A stretch of DNA of 18,865 bases. Source: DP-19 sp041488235 (lineage in GTDB: Bacteria; Desulfobacterota; Binatia; UTPRO1). The stretch covers positions 1 through 18,865 of the forward strand of contig JBGPOW010000070.1 of the NCBI GenBank assembly GCA_041488235.1. The letters run 5' to 3'. This document shows, piece by piece, positions 1-7,517 of the stretch. The notes under the pieces were generated by a model, which made no database searches, was not told the origin of the DNA, and worked only from the letters and a program-made list of their open reading frames with translations. A program made the translations under genes and the position numbers. Each line of letters starts with the position of its first letter. Position 1 is the first letter of the stretch.

Positions 1-64
1 ACCTGCGCGATAAGGTTCATTGCGCAGAACGGGTGCAGACGACGGCGCTCCCGTCCACCCGCGT

Positions 65-114
65 ATTGGCACGGCACCCTGCGCACCCAATTGGCTCGTT
101 GCGAGCCGATTGGC
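65..114. promoter_or_regulatory. ATTGGC direct repeats, candidate MocR operator
   Basis: ATTGGC occurs three times in the same orientation, at 65-70, 90-95 and 109-114, directly upstream of the regulator's start codon. The last two sit inside the related octamers CCAATTGG (87-94) and CCGATTGG (106-113), 19 bp apart, and GGCTCG/CGAGCC forms an inverted repeat between them. MocR-family regulators such as GabR and PdxR are known to bind direct repeats near their own genes. Autoregulation through these repeats is inferred. Confidence 0.4.
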
Positions 115-123
115 ATCTGCTAG

Positions 124-1635
124 ATGTTTCGCGTGCTCGACATCGTCTTCAGGCCCGACCGTGCCGCCGCCGAGCCCCTGTACCGGCAGCTGGCGATGCA
201 TTTGCGCGGGTTGATCGAAACCGACCGCATCGCGGCCGGCGCGAAGCTCCCGGCATCCCGCGAGCTCGCGGCGTCGCTCGATCTCAGCCGCGCGACGGTG
301 AGCCTTGCGTACGAGGACCTGATCGCGGCCGGGCTCGCGACGGCGCACGTCGGGCAAGGGACGTTCGTCGCCGCGCGTCCGACGCCGGCCGTCCGTCTGA
401 CCGCCGTCGCGAGCGGCGAGGGTCGCGGCTTCGTCTGGTCCGGGCTGCTTGCGGTCCGCGCGCGCGCGCTCGCGGCACCCGTGAAGCTGTTGTCGCACGT
501 GCGCCAACCGCCGCGCTTCGATTTCCGCGGTGGTCAAGTCGACGTCGAGACGTTGCCGGCGGCCGAGCTGCGACGCGACTTCGCCGACGCCGTGGCGACA
601 CAGCTTCCAGCCCTGGCGCGCGACCGCGACACCCGCGGCTGGGCGCCGCTCCGTCGCGCGATCGCGCGCTATCTCGTCGGACGCGGCATCGTCTGCGATG
701 CGAACGAGGTCGCGGTGGTGAACGGCGCGCAGCAGGCGATCGATCTCGTCGCGCGCGTCCTGCTCGATCCCGGCGATACGGTCGTCATGGAGCAGCCGGG
801 ATACTTCGGCGCGAGCCTCGCCTTCACGGCCGCGCAAGCGCACCTCGTCGGCGTCCGCGTCGACGAGGATGGGCTCCGCATCGACGACCTGGCGCGGATC
901 CTGCGCGCGCGGCGCGCGAAGCTCGTGTACACGACGCCGGCGGCGCAGAGTCCGACCGGGGCGGTGCTGAGCGGCGAGCGTCGTCGTGCCCTCCTCGCCC
1001 TCGCCGACGAACACCAGACGCCGATCTTCGAGGACGACTACGACAGCGAGCTGCGTTACGAGGGCGCGCCGATCGCGGCGCTGAAGACGCTCGATCACGC
1101 CGGCCAAGTGATCTACGCCGGCACCTTTTCGAAGGTGCTTTTCCCCGGGCTGCGGGTCGGTTACGTCGTCGCGGCGCGGCCGCTTCTCGACAAGATGGTG
1201 CTGGCGCGCTGGACCACCGACGTCGCGACGAGCATCATTCCCCAGGCGGTGCTGGCGACGGTGCTCGAGAGCGGCGGCCTCGAGCGGCATCTGCGGCGCA
1301 TGCGCAAGGTGTACGCCGCACGCCTCGCCGCGACGCTCGCTGCCCTCGAGGCGACGATGCCGGAAGGCACCGTCTGGACGCGGCCGCGCGGCGGCCACGG
1401 CGTGTGGCTGACGCTGCCCCCGGGCGTCGACGCCGAGGCGCTCGCGCACGCCGCCGCGCTCGCCGGCATCGCGTACGCCCCCGGCGACGTCTTCTACACG
1501 GACGGCCGCGGCGCCGAGAACGTGCATTTGGCATTCGCCACGCTCACACCGGAGGCGATTCACGAGGGCATCGCACTCCTCGCGAATCTCGTCCGCGCAC
1601 ACGGCGCACGGCGCCGAAGGAGGTCGGCACGATGA
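124..1635 (+). CDS. MocR/PdxR-type transcriptional regulator (GntR HTH fused to aminotransferase fold)
   Basis: A cytoplasmic PLP-binding transcription factor of 503 residues, the usual MocR length. Residues about 17-83 form a GntR-type winged helix, with PLYRQLAMHLRGLI, a KLPASRELAASL recognition region and a GQGTFV wing. A long linker leads to a fold-type-I aminotransferase domain (about 130-495) with QPGYFG (224-229), a FEDDYDSE ring-nitrogen motif (302-309) and the Schiff-base lysine K337 in TFSKVLFPGLRVGY. In the C-terminal motif, VHLAFA has His468 where the substrate-carboxylate Arg (xRLxFA) is expected, so its effector may not be a typical amino acid. The start is fixed by an in-frame TAG at 121-123 immediately before the ATG, and no clear Shine-Dalgarno is visible. 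The TGA overlaps the next gene as ATGA. It probably controls this operon or a divergent gene left of the window. The family is certain, the effector unknown. Confidence 0.93.
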   Translation: MFRVLDIVFRPDRAAAEPLYRQLAMHLRGLIETDRIAAGAKLPASRELAASLDLSRATVSLAYEDLIAAGLATAHVGQGTFVAARPTPAVRLTAVASGEGRGFVWSGLLAVRARALAAPVKLLSHVRQPPRFDFRGGQVDVETLPAAELRRDFADAVATQLPALARDRDTRGWAPLRRAIARYLVGRGIVCDANEVAVVNGAQQAIDLVARVLLDPGDTVVMEQPGYFGASLAFTAAQAHLVGVRVDEDGLRIDDLARILRARRAKLVYTTPAAQSPTGAVLSGERRRALLALADEHQTPIFEDDYDSELRYEGAPIAALKTLDHAGQVIYAGTFSKVLFPGLRVGYVVAARPLLDKMVLARWTTDVATSIIPQAVLATVLESGGLERHLRRMRKVYAARLAATLAALEATMPEGTVWTRPRGGHGVWLTLPPGVDAEALAHAAALAGIAYAPGDVFYTDGRGAENVHLAFATLTPEAIHEGIALLANLVRAHGARRRRRSAR

Positions 1636-2054
1636 CGTCACGGCGCGACGCCTGGACGTGGATCCTCACGATCGTCGGCGTCGGCAATCTCGCGAACGCC
1701 CTCTGGATGCTCGCGCGTCCCGTCGGTTGGTTCCACGACCTTCCCGCGGCGGTCCCGGACTTCGGGCCGCTGAACGAGCACTTCGTGCGCGACATCGGCT
1801 CGGCGTTCCTCGTCCAAGGCGTCGCGCTCGTGTGGGCGGCGTTCGTGCCCGCGTGGCGCGTGCCGCTCGTGGCGCCGGTCGCGCTCTTCACGGTGCTGCA
1901 CGCGCTGGCGCACGTCTACGACACCGCGCGCGGCCTCGTCGGCCCGGCGCATTGGCTGATCGACTTGCCCGCGGTCTACGTGCCGGCGCTGCTCATGGTC
2001 ACGTTTCTCTGGCTGCTCGCGCGACGGGCGCCCGCAGCCCCTCGCCCTCGATGA
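1632..2054 (+). CDS. Four-helix integral membrane protein
   Basis: A 140-residue inner-membrane protein with four predicted transmembrane segments at about residues 8-30, 52-73, 77-98 and 106-132. Short polar loops connect them and the C-terminus is basic. Its size and topology resemble the small DoxX-like/DUF4345-type membrane proteins, but no diagnostic motif is visible, so no function is assigned. The ATG lies in an ATGA overlap with the regulator's stop and is preceded by a near-perfect Shine-Dalgarno, AAGGAGGT at 1617-1624, 7 nt away. Together these fix the start and imply translational coupling. The same frame stays open far upstream, but that part is out of frame with the regulator and is not coding. 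The operon position suggests it belongs to the regulon of the upstream MocR protein. Confidence 0.85.
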   Translation: MTSRRDAWTWILTIVGVGNLANALWMLARPVGWFHDLPAAVPDFGPLNEHFVRDIGSAFLVQGVALVWAAFVPAWRVPLVAPVALFTVLHALAHVYDTARGLVGPAHWLIDLPAVYVPALLMVTFLWLLARRAPAAPRPR

Positions 2055-2067
2055 AAGGAGAATCACG

Positions 2068-2622
2068 ATGCGACTCACACCCATCGACAACCCGCGACAG
2101 CTGATCGCGAAGATCTTCTACTGGGCGGTCAAGCGCCGCCTCGGCAAGGTGATGATGCCGGCCCGCGTCGTGTACGCGCGCGTTCCCGCGCTCTTCCGCC
2201 TCGCGTACGAGGAGGTGAAGATCGTCGAGGGGAAGCTGTCGGTCGACCCGACCGTGAGCATCCTCGTCCGCACCTGGGCGGCGATGATCAACGACTGCTC
2301 CTTCTGCGTCGACATCGCCAAGGCCGTCGCCGTCCAGAAGCGCATGACGCTCGAGAAGTTCGAGGCGCTGCCGCAGTATCGCACGAGCCCGCTCTACAGC
2401 GCGCGCGAGCGCGCCGCGTTGGCGTACGTCGAGGAGGCGACGCGCTCGAAGCGTGTCAGCGACGCGACGTTCGCCGAGCTGCGCCGCCACTTCAACGAGA
2501 CCGAGATCGTCGAGATCACCTGGCTGAACGCCCTCGAGAACTACTACAACCTGATCAACATCCCGCTCGAGATCGAGTCCGACGGCCTGTGTGCGATCGC
2601 CGAGCGGCGCGCCGCGGCGTGA
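2068..2622 (+). CDS. Carboxymuconolactone decarboxylase/AhpD-like protein
   Basis: A 184-residue all-alpha cytoplasmic protein. The core has the CMD-family pattern LVRTWAAMINDCSFCVDIAKA, with a CxxC pair at C77 and C80, followed by SARERAALAYVEEAT and a TEIVEITWLNALENYYN helix. In AhpD the CxxC is the peroxidase-linked redox site and a His follows four residues after the second Cys. Here that position is Ala84, so AhpD-like proton relay is not supported, although a thiol redox role stays possible. The start has a strong Shine-Dalgarno, AAAGGAG at 2054-2060, 7 nt from the ATG and overlapping the stop of the membrane-protein gene. It is the last gene of the regulator operon and converges on the FAD oxidoreductase gene with only 29 nt between them. 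CMD-type genes beside MocR regulators are a recurrent arrangement in my recollection. Confidence 0.88.
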   Translation: MRLTPIDNPRQLIAKIFYWAVKRRLGKVMMPARVVYARVPALFRLAYEEVKIVEGKLSVDPTVSILVRTWAAMINDCSFCVDIAKAVAVQKRMTLEKFEALPQYRTSPLYSARERAALAYVEEATRSKRVSDATFAELRRHFNETEIVEITWLNALENYYNLINIPLEIESDGLCAIAERRAAA

Positions 2623-2651
2623 CGCGCGTCGCGGGATGGCGCGCGAGCGGG

Positions 2652-4214
2652 TCAGTCGCGGTACGCGGCCGCGACCGCGTCGGCCACCGCGAGGCCGTCG
2701 AGTGCGGCGCTGACGATTCCGCCGGCGCAGCCCGCGCCCTCGCCGCATGGGCACAGCCCCGCAAGCGCCGGGCTCGCGAGCGTTACCGGATCGCGAACGA
2801 TGCGGACCGGGCTCGATGAGCGCGTCTCGACGCCGACGACGATGGCCTCACGGGTGTCGTAGCCGGCGATCGTGCGCCCGAAGCGGCGGAGCGCGGCGCG
2901 CAGGCGCGTCGCAATGAACGGCGGCAGCTGGAGGTCGAGGCGCACGGGCCGCACCCCCGGACGGTACGAGCACCGCGGCAAGTCGGCGCTCGCGCGACCA
3001 GCGACGAAATCCGGCAAGCGCTGCGCCGGCGCGACCTGCGCGCCGCCGCCCGCGGCGAACGCCGCACGCTCGAGCGCCGCCTGCAGCTCGACGCCGCCGG
3101 TCGCCCCCGGATACCCGAGCGCGGCGACATCCGCCGGCTCGAGCGCGACGACGATCCCGCTGTTCGCGAACGGCGAATCGCGGCGCGCGAGCGACATGCC
3201 GTTCAGCACGACGGCGTCGGACTCCGTCGTCGCGGGTACGATCCAGCCGCCGGGGCACATGCAGAAGGAGAAGACGCCGCGCTCCTCGACGGTCGCCGCG
3301 AGTCGATAGGACGCTGCCGGCAGCTCGTACCGCTCGGCGTCGGCGCCGTACTGGGCGCGGTCGATGAGCGGCTGCGGGTGCTCGACGCGGACGCCGACGG
3401 CAAAGCCTTTCGCAGTGAGCGGCGCGCCGGCGCGCTCGACGAGCGCGTACACGTCGCGCGCGCTGTGCCCGGTCGCGAGCACGACCGCGGCGCAGTCGAT
3501 CGCCGAATCGTCGGCGAGCCGTACGCCGACCACGCGAGCGCGGTCGACGATGAGGTCGGTCACGCGCGACGCGAAGCGGGTCTCGACGCCGCCCGCGGCG
3601 AGCGTCGCGCGCAGGGCGCTCACGACGCGCGGCAGGCGGTTCGAGCCGATGTGCGGCCGCGCGTCGATCAGAATCGCGGGATCGGCGCCGTGCGTGACCA
3701 GCTGCTCGAGCACCGTCGCCACCGGGCCGCGCTTCTGCGCGCGCGTGTAGAGCTTGCCGTCGCTGTACGTGCCGGCGCCGCCCTCGCCGAAGCAGTAGTT
3801 CGACTCGGGGTCGACCGCGCCGTGCTTGTTGAGCGCGGCGAGATCGTGCCGGCGTGCCTGCACCGACTTGCCGCGCTCGAGGATGACGGCGGGGACGCCG
3901 CGCTCGGCGAGGCGGAGCGCCGCGAAGATGCCGGCGGGGCCGTCACCGACGATGACGACCGGCCGCCCGCGACGCGGCGCCTGGAAAGAGGGCGGCCGCG
4001 GGACGTCGGCGGCGGGCGCGCGCTCGCCCTGCATGACGACCCGTACGCGCAGCAGCATGCGTACGCCGCGGCGCGCGTCGAGCGCGCGGCGCAGGACGCG
4101 CACGTCGGCGACCTCGTCGAGCGGCAGCTGTGCCGCACGCGCCGCCGCCGCGCGCAGCGCTTCGGCATCCGCGGCGACGTCGGGACGCAGTACGAGGTCG
4201 AGCTCACGCGACAT
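2652..4214 (-). CDS. FAD-dependent oxidoreductase, COG2509 type
   Basis: A 520-residue cytoplasmic flavoprotein. An N-terminal region of about 80 residues (RELDLVLRPD...) precedes the Rossmann FAD-binding motif VVIVGDGPAGIFAALRLAERG, with the glycine pattern at G90-G95 and the ribose-binding ILERG at 111-115. It continues with YCFGEGGAGTYSDGKLYTR (140-158), characteristic of the uncharacterised FAD-dependent dehydrogenases grouped as COG2509. Also present are VVLATGHSARDVY, an FCMCPGGWIVPA segment with a Cys pair, and a C-terminal FAD motif, LCPCGEGAGCAGGIVSAALDG. The substrate of this family is not known to me. It starts at ATG 4214 with a weak Shine-Dalgarno. It is the last gene of the proS-pyrF-cobU transcription unit, 69 nt after cobU. 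Family assignment is firm, function open. Confidence 0.9.
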   Translation of the reverse strand: MSRELDLVLRPDVAADAEALRAAAARAAQLPLDEVADVRVLRRALDARRGVRMLLRVRVVMQGERAPAADVPRPPSFQAPRRGRPVVIVGDGPAGIFAALRLAERGVPAVILERGKSVQARRHDLAALNKHGAVDPESNYCFGEGGAGTYSDGKLYTRAQKRGPVATVLEQLVTHGADPAILIDARPHIGSNRLPRVVSALRATLAAGGVETRFASRVTDLIVDRARVVGVRLADDSAIDCAAVVLATGHSARDVYALVERAGAPLTAKGFAVGVRVEHPQPLIDRAQYGADAERYELPAASYRLAATVEERGVFSFCMCPGGWIVPATTESDAVVLNGMSLARRDSPFANSGIVVALEPADVAALGYPGATGGVELQAALERAAFAAGGGAQVAPAQRLPDFVAGRASADLPRCSYRPGVRPVRLDLQLPPFIATRLRAALRRFGRTIAGYDTREAIVVGVETRSSSPVRIVRDPVTLASPALAGLCPCGEGAGCAGGIVSAALDGLAVADAVAAAYRD

Positions 4215-4283
4215 GCGACCGATCGTATATCGCCTGCGGACGTCGACGACGATCGCGTCCGCGCGACGTACGCGTGACTCAGG

Positions 4284-4832
4284 TCACTGCGAGTCGCGCG
4301 CGACGGGCTTCACGATGAGCGGCACGCCGGCGACCATCAGCACCACCGACTCGACCGCGGCGGCGACGCGCTGGTTCGCGAGGCCGAGCAGATCGCGGAA
4401 GCGTCGCGTCTCCTCGACGAACGGCACGATGCCGGAGCCGACCTCGTTCGTCACGACGACGACGGGACAGGCGCTCGCCGCGACGGCAGCGACGAGCGCG
4501 TCGATGGCGTCCTCGACATCGACGGCCGAGAGCGCGGTCGCCAGCAAGTTCGCGATCCACAGCGTCAGGCAATCGACGACGACGACGCCGCTCGCCGGCG
4601 CGACGCGCGCCAACGCCGCCGCAACGCCACGGGGCTCCTCGACGGTGGTGAACGTGTCGCCGCGCTCGGCGCGATGGTCGCCGATCCGTGCCGCCATCTC
4701 GGCGTCGCCGGGCTGCGCGGTCGCGATGAAGACGCGCGGCGGCGGCAGCGCCATCGCACGCTCGAGCGCGTAGCGGCTCTTGCCGCTGCGAGCGCCGCCG
4801 GTCACGAGCAGCGACGCGCGCGCGCCGTTCAC
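4284..4832 (-). CDS. cobU: Adenosylcobinamide kinase / adenosylcobinamide-phosphate guanylyltransferase
   Basis: Bifunctional CobU/CobP phosphorylates adenosylcobinamide and then transfers GMP to it, in the nucleotide-loop assembly and corrinoid salvage branch of cobalamin synthesis. The 182-residue protein matches the family length. It shows the P-loop GGARSGKS (residues 12-19), the ARIGDHR segment whose His53 corresponds to the guanylylated histidine, the VVDCLTLWIANL strand, VTNEVGSGIVP, and the terminal RRFRDLLGLANQRVAA motif. The frame is open for 78 codons upstream, but the real start is GTG at 4832. It sits in a GTGA overlap with the pyrF stop, exactly where the P-loop N-terminus requires it. 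No other cobalamin gene lies in the window. Its coupling to pyrF and proS looks like operon packing rather than shared pathway. Confidence 0.94.
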   Translation of the reverse strand: MNGARASLLVTGGARSGKSRYALERAMALPPPRVFIATAQPGDAEMAARIGDHRAERGDTFTTVEEPRGVAAALARVAPASGVVVVDCLTLWIANLLATALSAVDVEDAIDALVAAVAASACPVVVVTNEVGSGIVPFVEETRRFRDLLGLANQRVAAAVESVVLMVAGVPLIVKPVARDSQ

Positions 4833-5620
4833 GTGCGCTCCACCGCCGATCGCAGCGTCAACGCGCCGAAGCCGCGCTCCATGTCGGCGACGATCGCGCG
4901 CGCCGCTTGCACCGGATCCTTGGCGTCGAGGATCGGCTTCCCGACGACGAGATAGTCGGCGCCGGCGCGGATCGCGTCCTCGGGGGTCATGACGCGCTTC
5001 TGATCGTCCCAGCCCGCGCGCGGCGGACGCACGCCGGGGGTGACGATCGTGAACGAGCGGCCGCACGCCTTGCGAATCGTCGCGATCTCGTGCGGCGACG
5101 CGACGACGCCGTCCATCGCGCTCTCCTTCGCCAATCGCGCGAGCCGCACCACCTGGCTCTCGATCCCGGCCATGACGCCGACGCGCTTCAGATCGTCGCG
5201 CGAGAGGCTCGTCAGCACGGTGACGGCGAGGATCTTCGGACGTCTCAGCGCCTCGCGCCGGCAGGCGCGCCGCACCTCGCCGACCGTGAGGCGCATCATC
5301 GCGTCGCTGCCCGAGGCGTGCACGTCGAACATCTTGACGCCGAGGCGCGCCGCCTCGACTCCCGCTTTCGCGACCGTGCGCGGAATGTCGTGGAACTTGA
5401 GGTCGAGGAAGACTTCGCCGCCGCGGTCGCGGATGCGCCGGACGATCGCGGGGCCGGCGTGAAGGAAGAGCTGTTTCCCGACCTTGAAGAGGCCCACCTC
5501 GGGAAGCAGCTCGTCAATCAGTGCCTCGGCGTCCGCCGTCGAGTCGACGTCGAGCGCGAAGATGAGCCGCCGCTTGCTTTCGGTGGCGCGGCCTGCGCCG
5601 AAACGCCAGTGCACCATCAC
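4829..5620 (-). CDS. pyrF: Orotidine-5'-phosphate decarboxylase
   Basis: It decarboxylates OMP to UMP, the last step of de novo pyrimidine synthesis. The protein is a TIM barrel of 263 residues, slightly longer than typical because of an N-terminal extension of about 17 residues. Visible motifs are IFALDVD (D24), LFKVGKQLF (K46), the catalytic DLKFHDIP (K75, D78), DVHASGSDAMM, AVTVLTSL, VVASPHE and the phosphate loop TPGVRPP. The C-terminal phosphate-binding motif reads VVGKPI, with Lys228 where Arg (VGRPI) is usual; the codon is a clear AAG. The start is GTG at 5620, 1 nt after the proS stop; ATG at 5617 is an equally possible start. The gene overlaps cobU by 4 nt. Identity is certain; the Arg-to-Lys change is the only oddity. 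Confidence 0.96.
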   Translation of the reverse strand: MMVHWRFGAGRATESKRRLIFALDVDSTADAEALIDELLPEVGLFKVGKQLFLHAGPAIVRRIRDRGGEVFLDLKFHDIPRTVAKAGVEAARLGVKMFDVHASGSDAMMRLTVGEVRRACRREALRRPKILAVTVLTSLSRDDLKRVGVMAGIESQVVRLARLAKESAMDGVVASPHEIATIRKACGRSFTIVTPGVRPPRAGWDDQKRVMTPEDAIRAGADYLVVGKPILDAKDPVQAARAIVADMERGFGALTLRSAVERT

Positions 5621-5621
5621 G

Positions 5622-7385
5622 TCACTCGGCGGCGACGTCCAGCGCCTCGCCGACGAGCGCAGCGACGCGCGCCGCGGCGTCCTCGACCGGCACCTCGACG
5701 GCCGCCGACTCGGTGCGGCGCTTGAGCTCGACCGCGCCGCGCTCGAGCGCGCGCGGTCCGACGGTGATCCGCAGCGGGTGGCCGATCAGGTCCGCGTCCT
5801 TGAACTTCACGCCCGGCCGCTCCTCGCGATCGTCGAGCAGGACGTCGATCCCGCGTGCCTCGAGCTCGTCGTGCAGGCGGACGGCGGTCGTCCGCAGGCG
5901 CTCGTCGCTCCAGTTGACCGGCACGACGGCGACGTGGAACGGCGCGAGCGGCATCGGCCAAATGATGCCGGCGTCGTCATGGTTCTGCTCGATCGCGGCG
6001 GCGATCGTGCGCGTCACGCCGATGCCGTAGCAGCCCATCTCGAGCACGCGCTCCGCGCCGTCGGCGTCGAGCACCGTCGCGTTCATCGCGGCGCTGTACT
6101 TCGTGCCGAGGTGAAACACCTGCCCCACTTCGATCCCGCGCTGCACGACAAAGCGGCCGCCACAGCGCGGACAGGGGTCGCCCTCGGCGGCAACGCGCAA
6201 GTCGACGAGCTCGACGTCGGCGAGGTCGCGTGTCTGCGCGACGCCGACGAGGTGCTGATCGACCTCGTTCGCGCCGGCGACGCCGTCGGTGAGACCGGCG
6301 AGCGCACGGTCCGCGAGGCGGCGGATACCCGTCCCAAGGCCGAGCGGGCCAGCAAAGCCGACCGGCGCACCCGTGACGCGCGCGACGACGTCCTCGGGGG
6401 CGAGCACGATCGCCTGCGCGCCGAGGGCGTCCTTGAGCTTCGCCTCGGAGAGCGCATGGTCGCCGCGCACCATCGCCAAGACCGCGTCGCCGCCGTCGAC
6501 GACGTACACGAGGCTCTTCACGAAGCGCTCCGCCGGCACATCGAGAAACGCGCTCACCTCGTCCACCGTTCGCTTGCCCGGCGTCGCGACCTTGCGAAGC
6601 GGCGTCGCCGCGCGATCACCACCGCCGGCTGCACCGCCGCCTTGCGACGTCGCGTCGATCGCTGGTGCACCGATCGCCGCCTTCTCGACGTTGGCGGCGT
6701 ACTCGCACTGCTCGCAACTCACGATCGCGTCCTCGCCGGAGTCGGCGAGCACCTGGAACTCGTGCGAGCGGCTGCCGCCGATCGCGCCGGTGTCGGCCTC
6801 GACGGGTCGAAACCGCAGCCCGCAGCGCGCGAAGACGCGCCGATACGCGGCGTACATGTTGTCGTACTCGCGATCGCAATCGGCACGGTCGACGTGGAAG
6901 GAGTAGCCGTCTTTCATGATGAACTCGCGCCCGCGCATGAGCCCGAAGCGCGGCCGCACCTCGTCGCGGAACTTCACCTGGATCTGGTAGAGATTGAGCG
7001 GCAGGTCGCGATAGGAGCGCACGTCGCGGCGCACGAGGTCGGTGATCACCTCCTCATGCGTCGGGCCGAAGCAGAAGTCGCGGTCGTTGCGGTCTTTCAT
7101 CCGCAGGAGCTCCTTGCCGTACCGATCCCAGCGGCCGCTCTCCTGCCATAGCTCCGCCGGACAGACCGCCGGCAACAGAACCTCCTGCGCGCCGGCGCGC
7201 TGCATCTCCTCGCGAACGATGCGCTCGACCTTGCGCAATACCCGCACGCCGAGCGGCAGGAAGTCGTAGATGCCGCGCGCCACTTGGCGGATCATGCCGG
7301 CGCGCAGCAAGAGCTTGTGGCTCACCACCTCGGCTTCGGCGGGGACCTCACGGAGCGTCGGGATCAAGAGTCGCGTCTGGCGCAT
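5622..7385 (-). CDS. proS: Prolyl-tRNA synthetase, bacterial type with editing domain
   Basis: A cytoplasmic class II aminoacyl-tRNA synthetase that charges tRNA-Pro. It has 587 residues, normal for the long bacterial form. Motif 2 is FRDEVRPRFGLMRGREFIMKD (residues 139-159), motif 3 is MGCYGIGVTR (450-459), and the substrate-pocket segments FGPTHEE and GGSRSHEF are present. An inserted INS-type editing domain spans about residues 235-400 and includes FVKSLVYVVDG, MVRGDHALSEAKL and VGFAGPLGL. It is preceded by CEQCEYAANVE and followed by DPCPRCGG, the Cys pairs typical of this form. The anticodon-binding domain occupies about residues 480-587. The frame stays open upstream, but ATG 7385 is supported by AAGGAG just upstream and by alignment of the N-terminus (MRQTRLLIPTLREVP). 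It is the first gene of the four-gene minus-strand operon and divergent from the acyl-CoA dehydrogenase gene. Confidence 0.97.
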   Translation of the reverse strand: MRQTRLLIPTLREVPAEAEVVSHKLLLRAGMIRQVARGIYDFLPLGVRVLRKVERIVREEMQRAGAQEVLLPAVCPAELWQESGRWDRYGKELLRMKDRNDRDFCFGPTHEEVITDLVRRDVRSYRDLPLNLYQIQVKFRDEVRPRFGLMRGREFIMKDGYSFHVDRADCDREYDNMYAAYRRVFARCGLRFRPVEADTGAIGGSRSHEFQVLADSGEDAIVSCEQCEYAANVEKAAIGAPAIDATSQGGGAAGGGDRAATPLRKVATPGKRTVDEVSAFLDVPAERFVKSLVYVVDGGDAVLAMVRGDHALSEAKLKDALGAQAIVLAPEDVVARVTGAPVGFAGPLGLGTGIRRLADRALAGLTDGVAGANEVDQHLVGVAQTRDLADVELVDLRVAAEGDPCPRCGGRFVVQRGIEVGQVFHLGTKYSAAMNATVLDADGAERVLEMGCYGIGVTRTIAAAIEQNHDDAGIIWPMPLAPFHVAVVPVNWSDERLRTTAVRLHDELEARGIDVLLDDREERPGVKFKDADLIGHPLRITVGPRALERGAVELKRRTESAAVEVPVEDAAARVAALVGEALDVAAE

Positions 7386-7422
7386 GGATCTCCTTGCGTC
7401 GGGCTTCAGGGCAGCGTCCGCC

Positions 7423-7428
7423 CTTATA
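7423..7428 (-). promoter_or_regulatory. Candidate -10 for the proS operon
   Basis: On the minus strand this reads TATAAG, five of six matches to the sigma-70 -10 element, in an otherwise GC-rich spacer about 40 nt upstream of the proS ATG. The hexamer 17 nt further upstream is GTGCAA, a poor -35. It is the best candidate in the gap but only moderately supported. Confidence 0.35.
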
Positions 7429-7454
7429 GCGCGCGTGGCCGCGATTGCACCAAT

Positions 7455-7482
7455 TGCACGCACGTCACGCGCCGCTATAATC
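7455..7482 (+). promoter_or_regulatory. Sigma-70-like promoter of the acyl-CoA dehydrogenase gene
   Basis: TTGCAC at 7455-7460 and a perfect TATAAT at 7477-7482 are separated by 16 nt. Transcription would start near 7490, leaving a leader of about 28 nt before ATG 7518. ATTGCAC is repeated at 7445-7451 and 7454-7460, so a regulator could overlap the -35. The site lies back to back with the proS promoter region. Confidence 0.6.
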
Positions 7483-7517
7483 CCGCCGCCCGCGCCGCCG
7501 CGCGTTCCCACATCGCC

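Noticed and set aside
33..1631. Upstream extension of the membrane-protein frame through the regulator gene
   Set aside because: The translation is Arg-rich noise in a different frame from the MocR protein. The strong ribosome binding site at 1617-1624 fixes the true start at 1632.
3378..4277. Plus-strand frame of about 300 codons opposite the FAD oxidoreductase gene
   Set aside because: Shadow frame; the minus strand carries clear FAD-binding motifs and the plus translation has none.
4833..5066. N-terminal extension of CobU
   Set aside because: The extra 78 codons lie inside pyrF and are Arg-rich; the family N-terminus and the GTGA overlap support GTG 4832.
5484..7151. Long plus-strand frame opposite proS and pyrF
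   Set aside because: Antisense shadow of conserved genes, with His/Arg/Asp-rich random-looking translation and no ribosome binding site.
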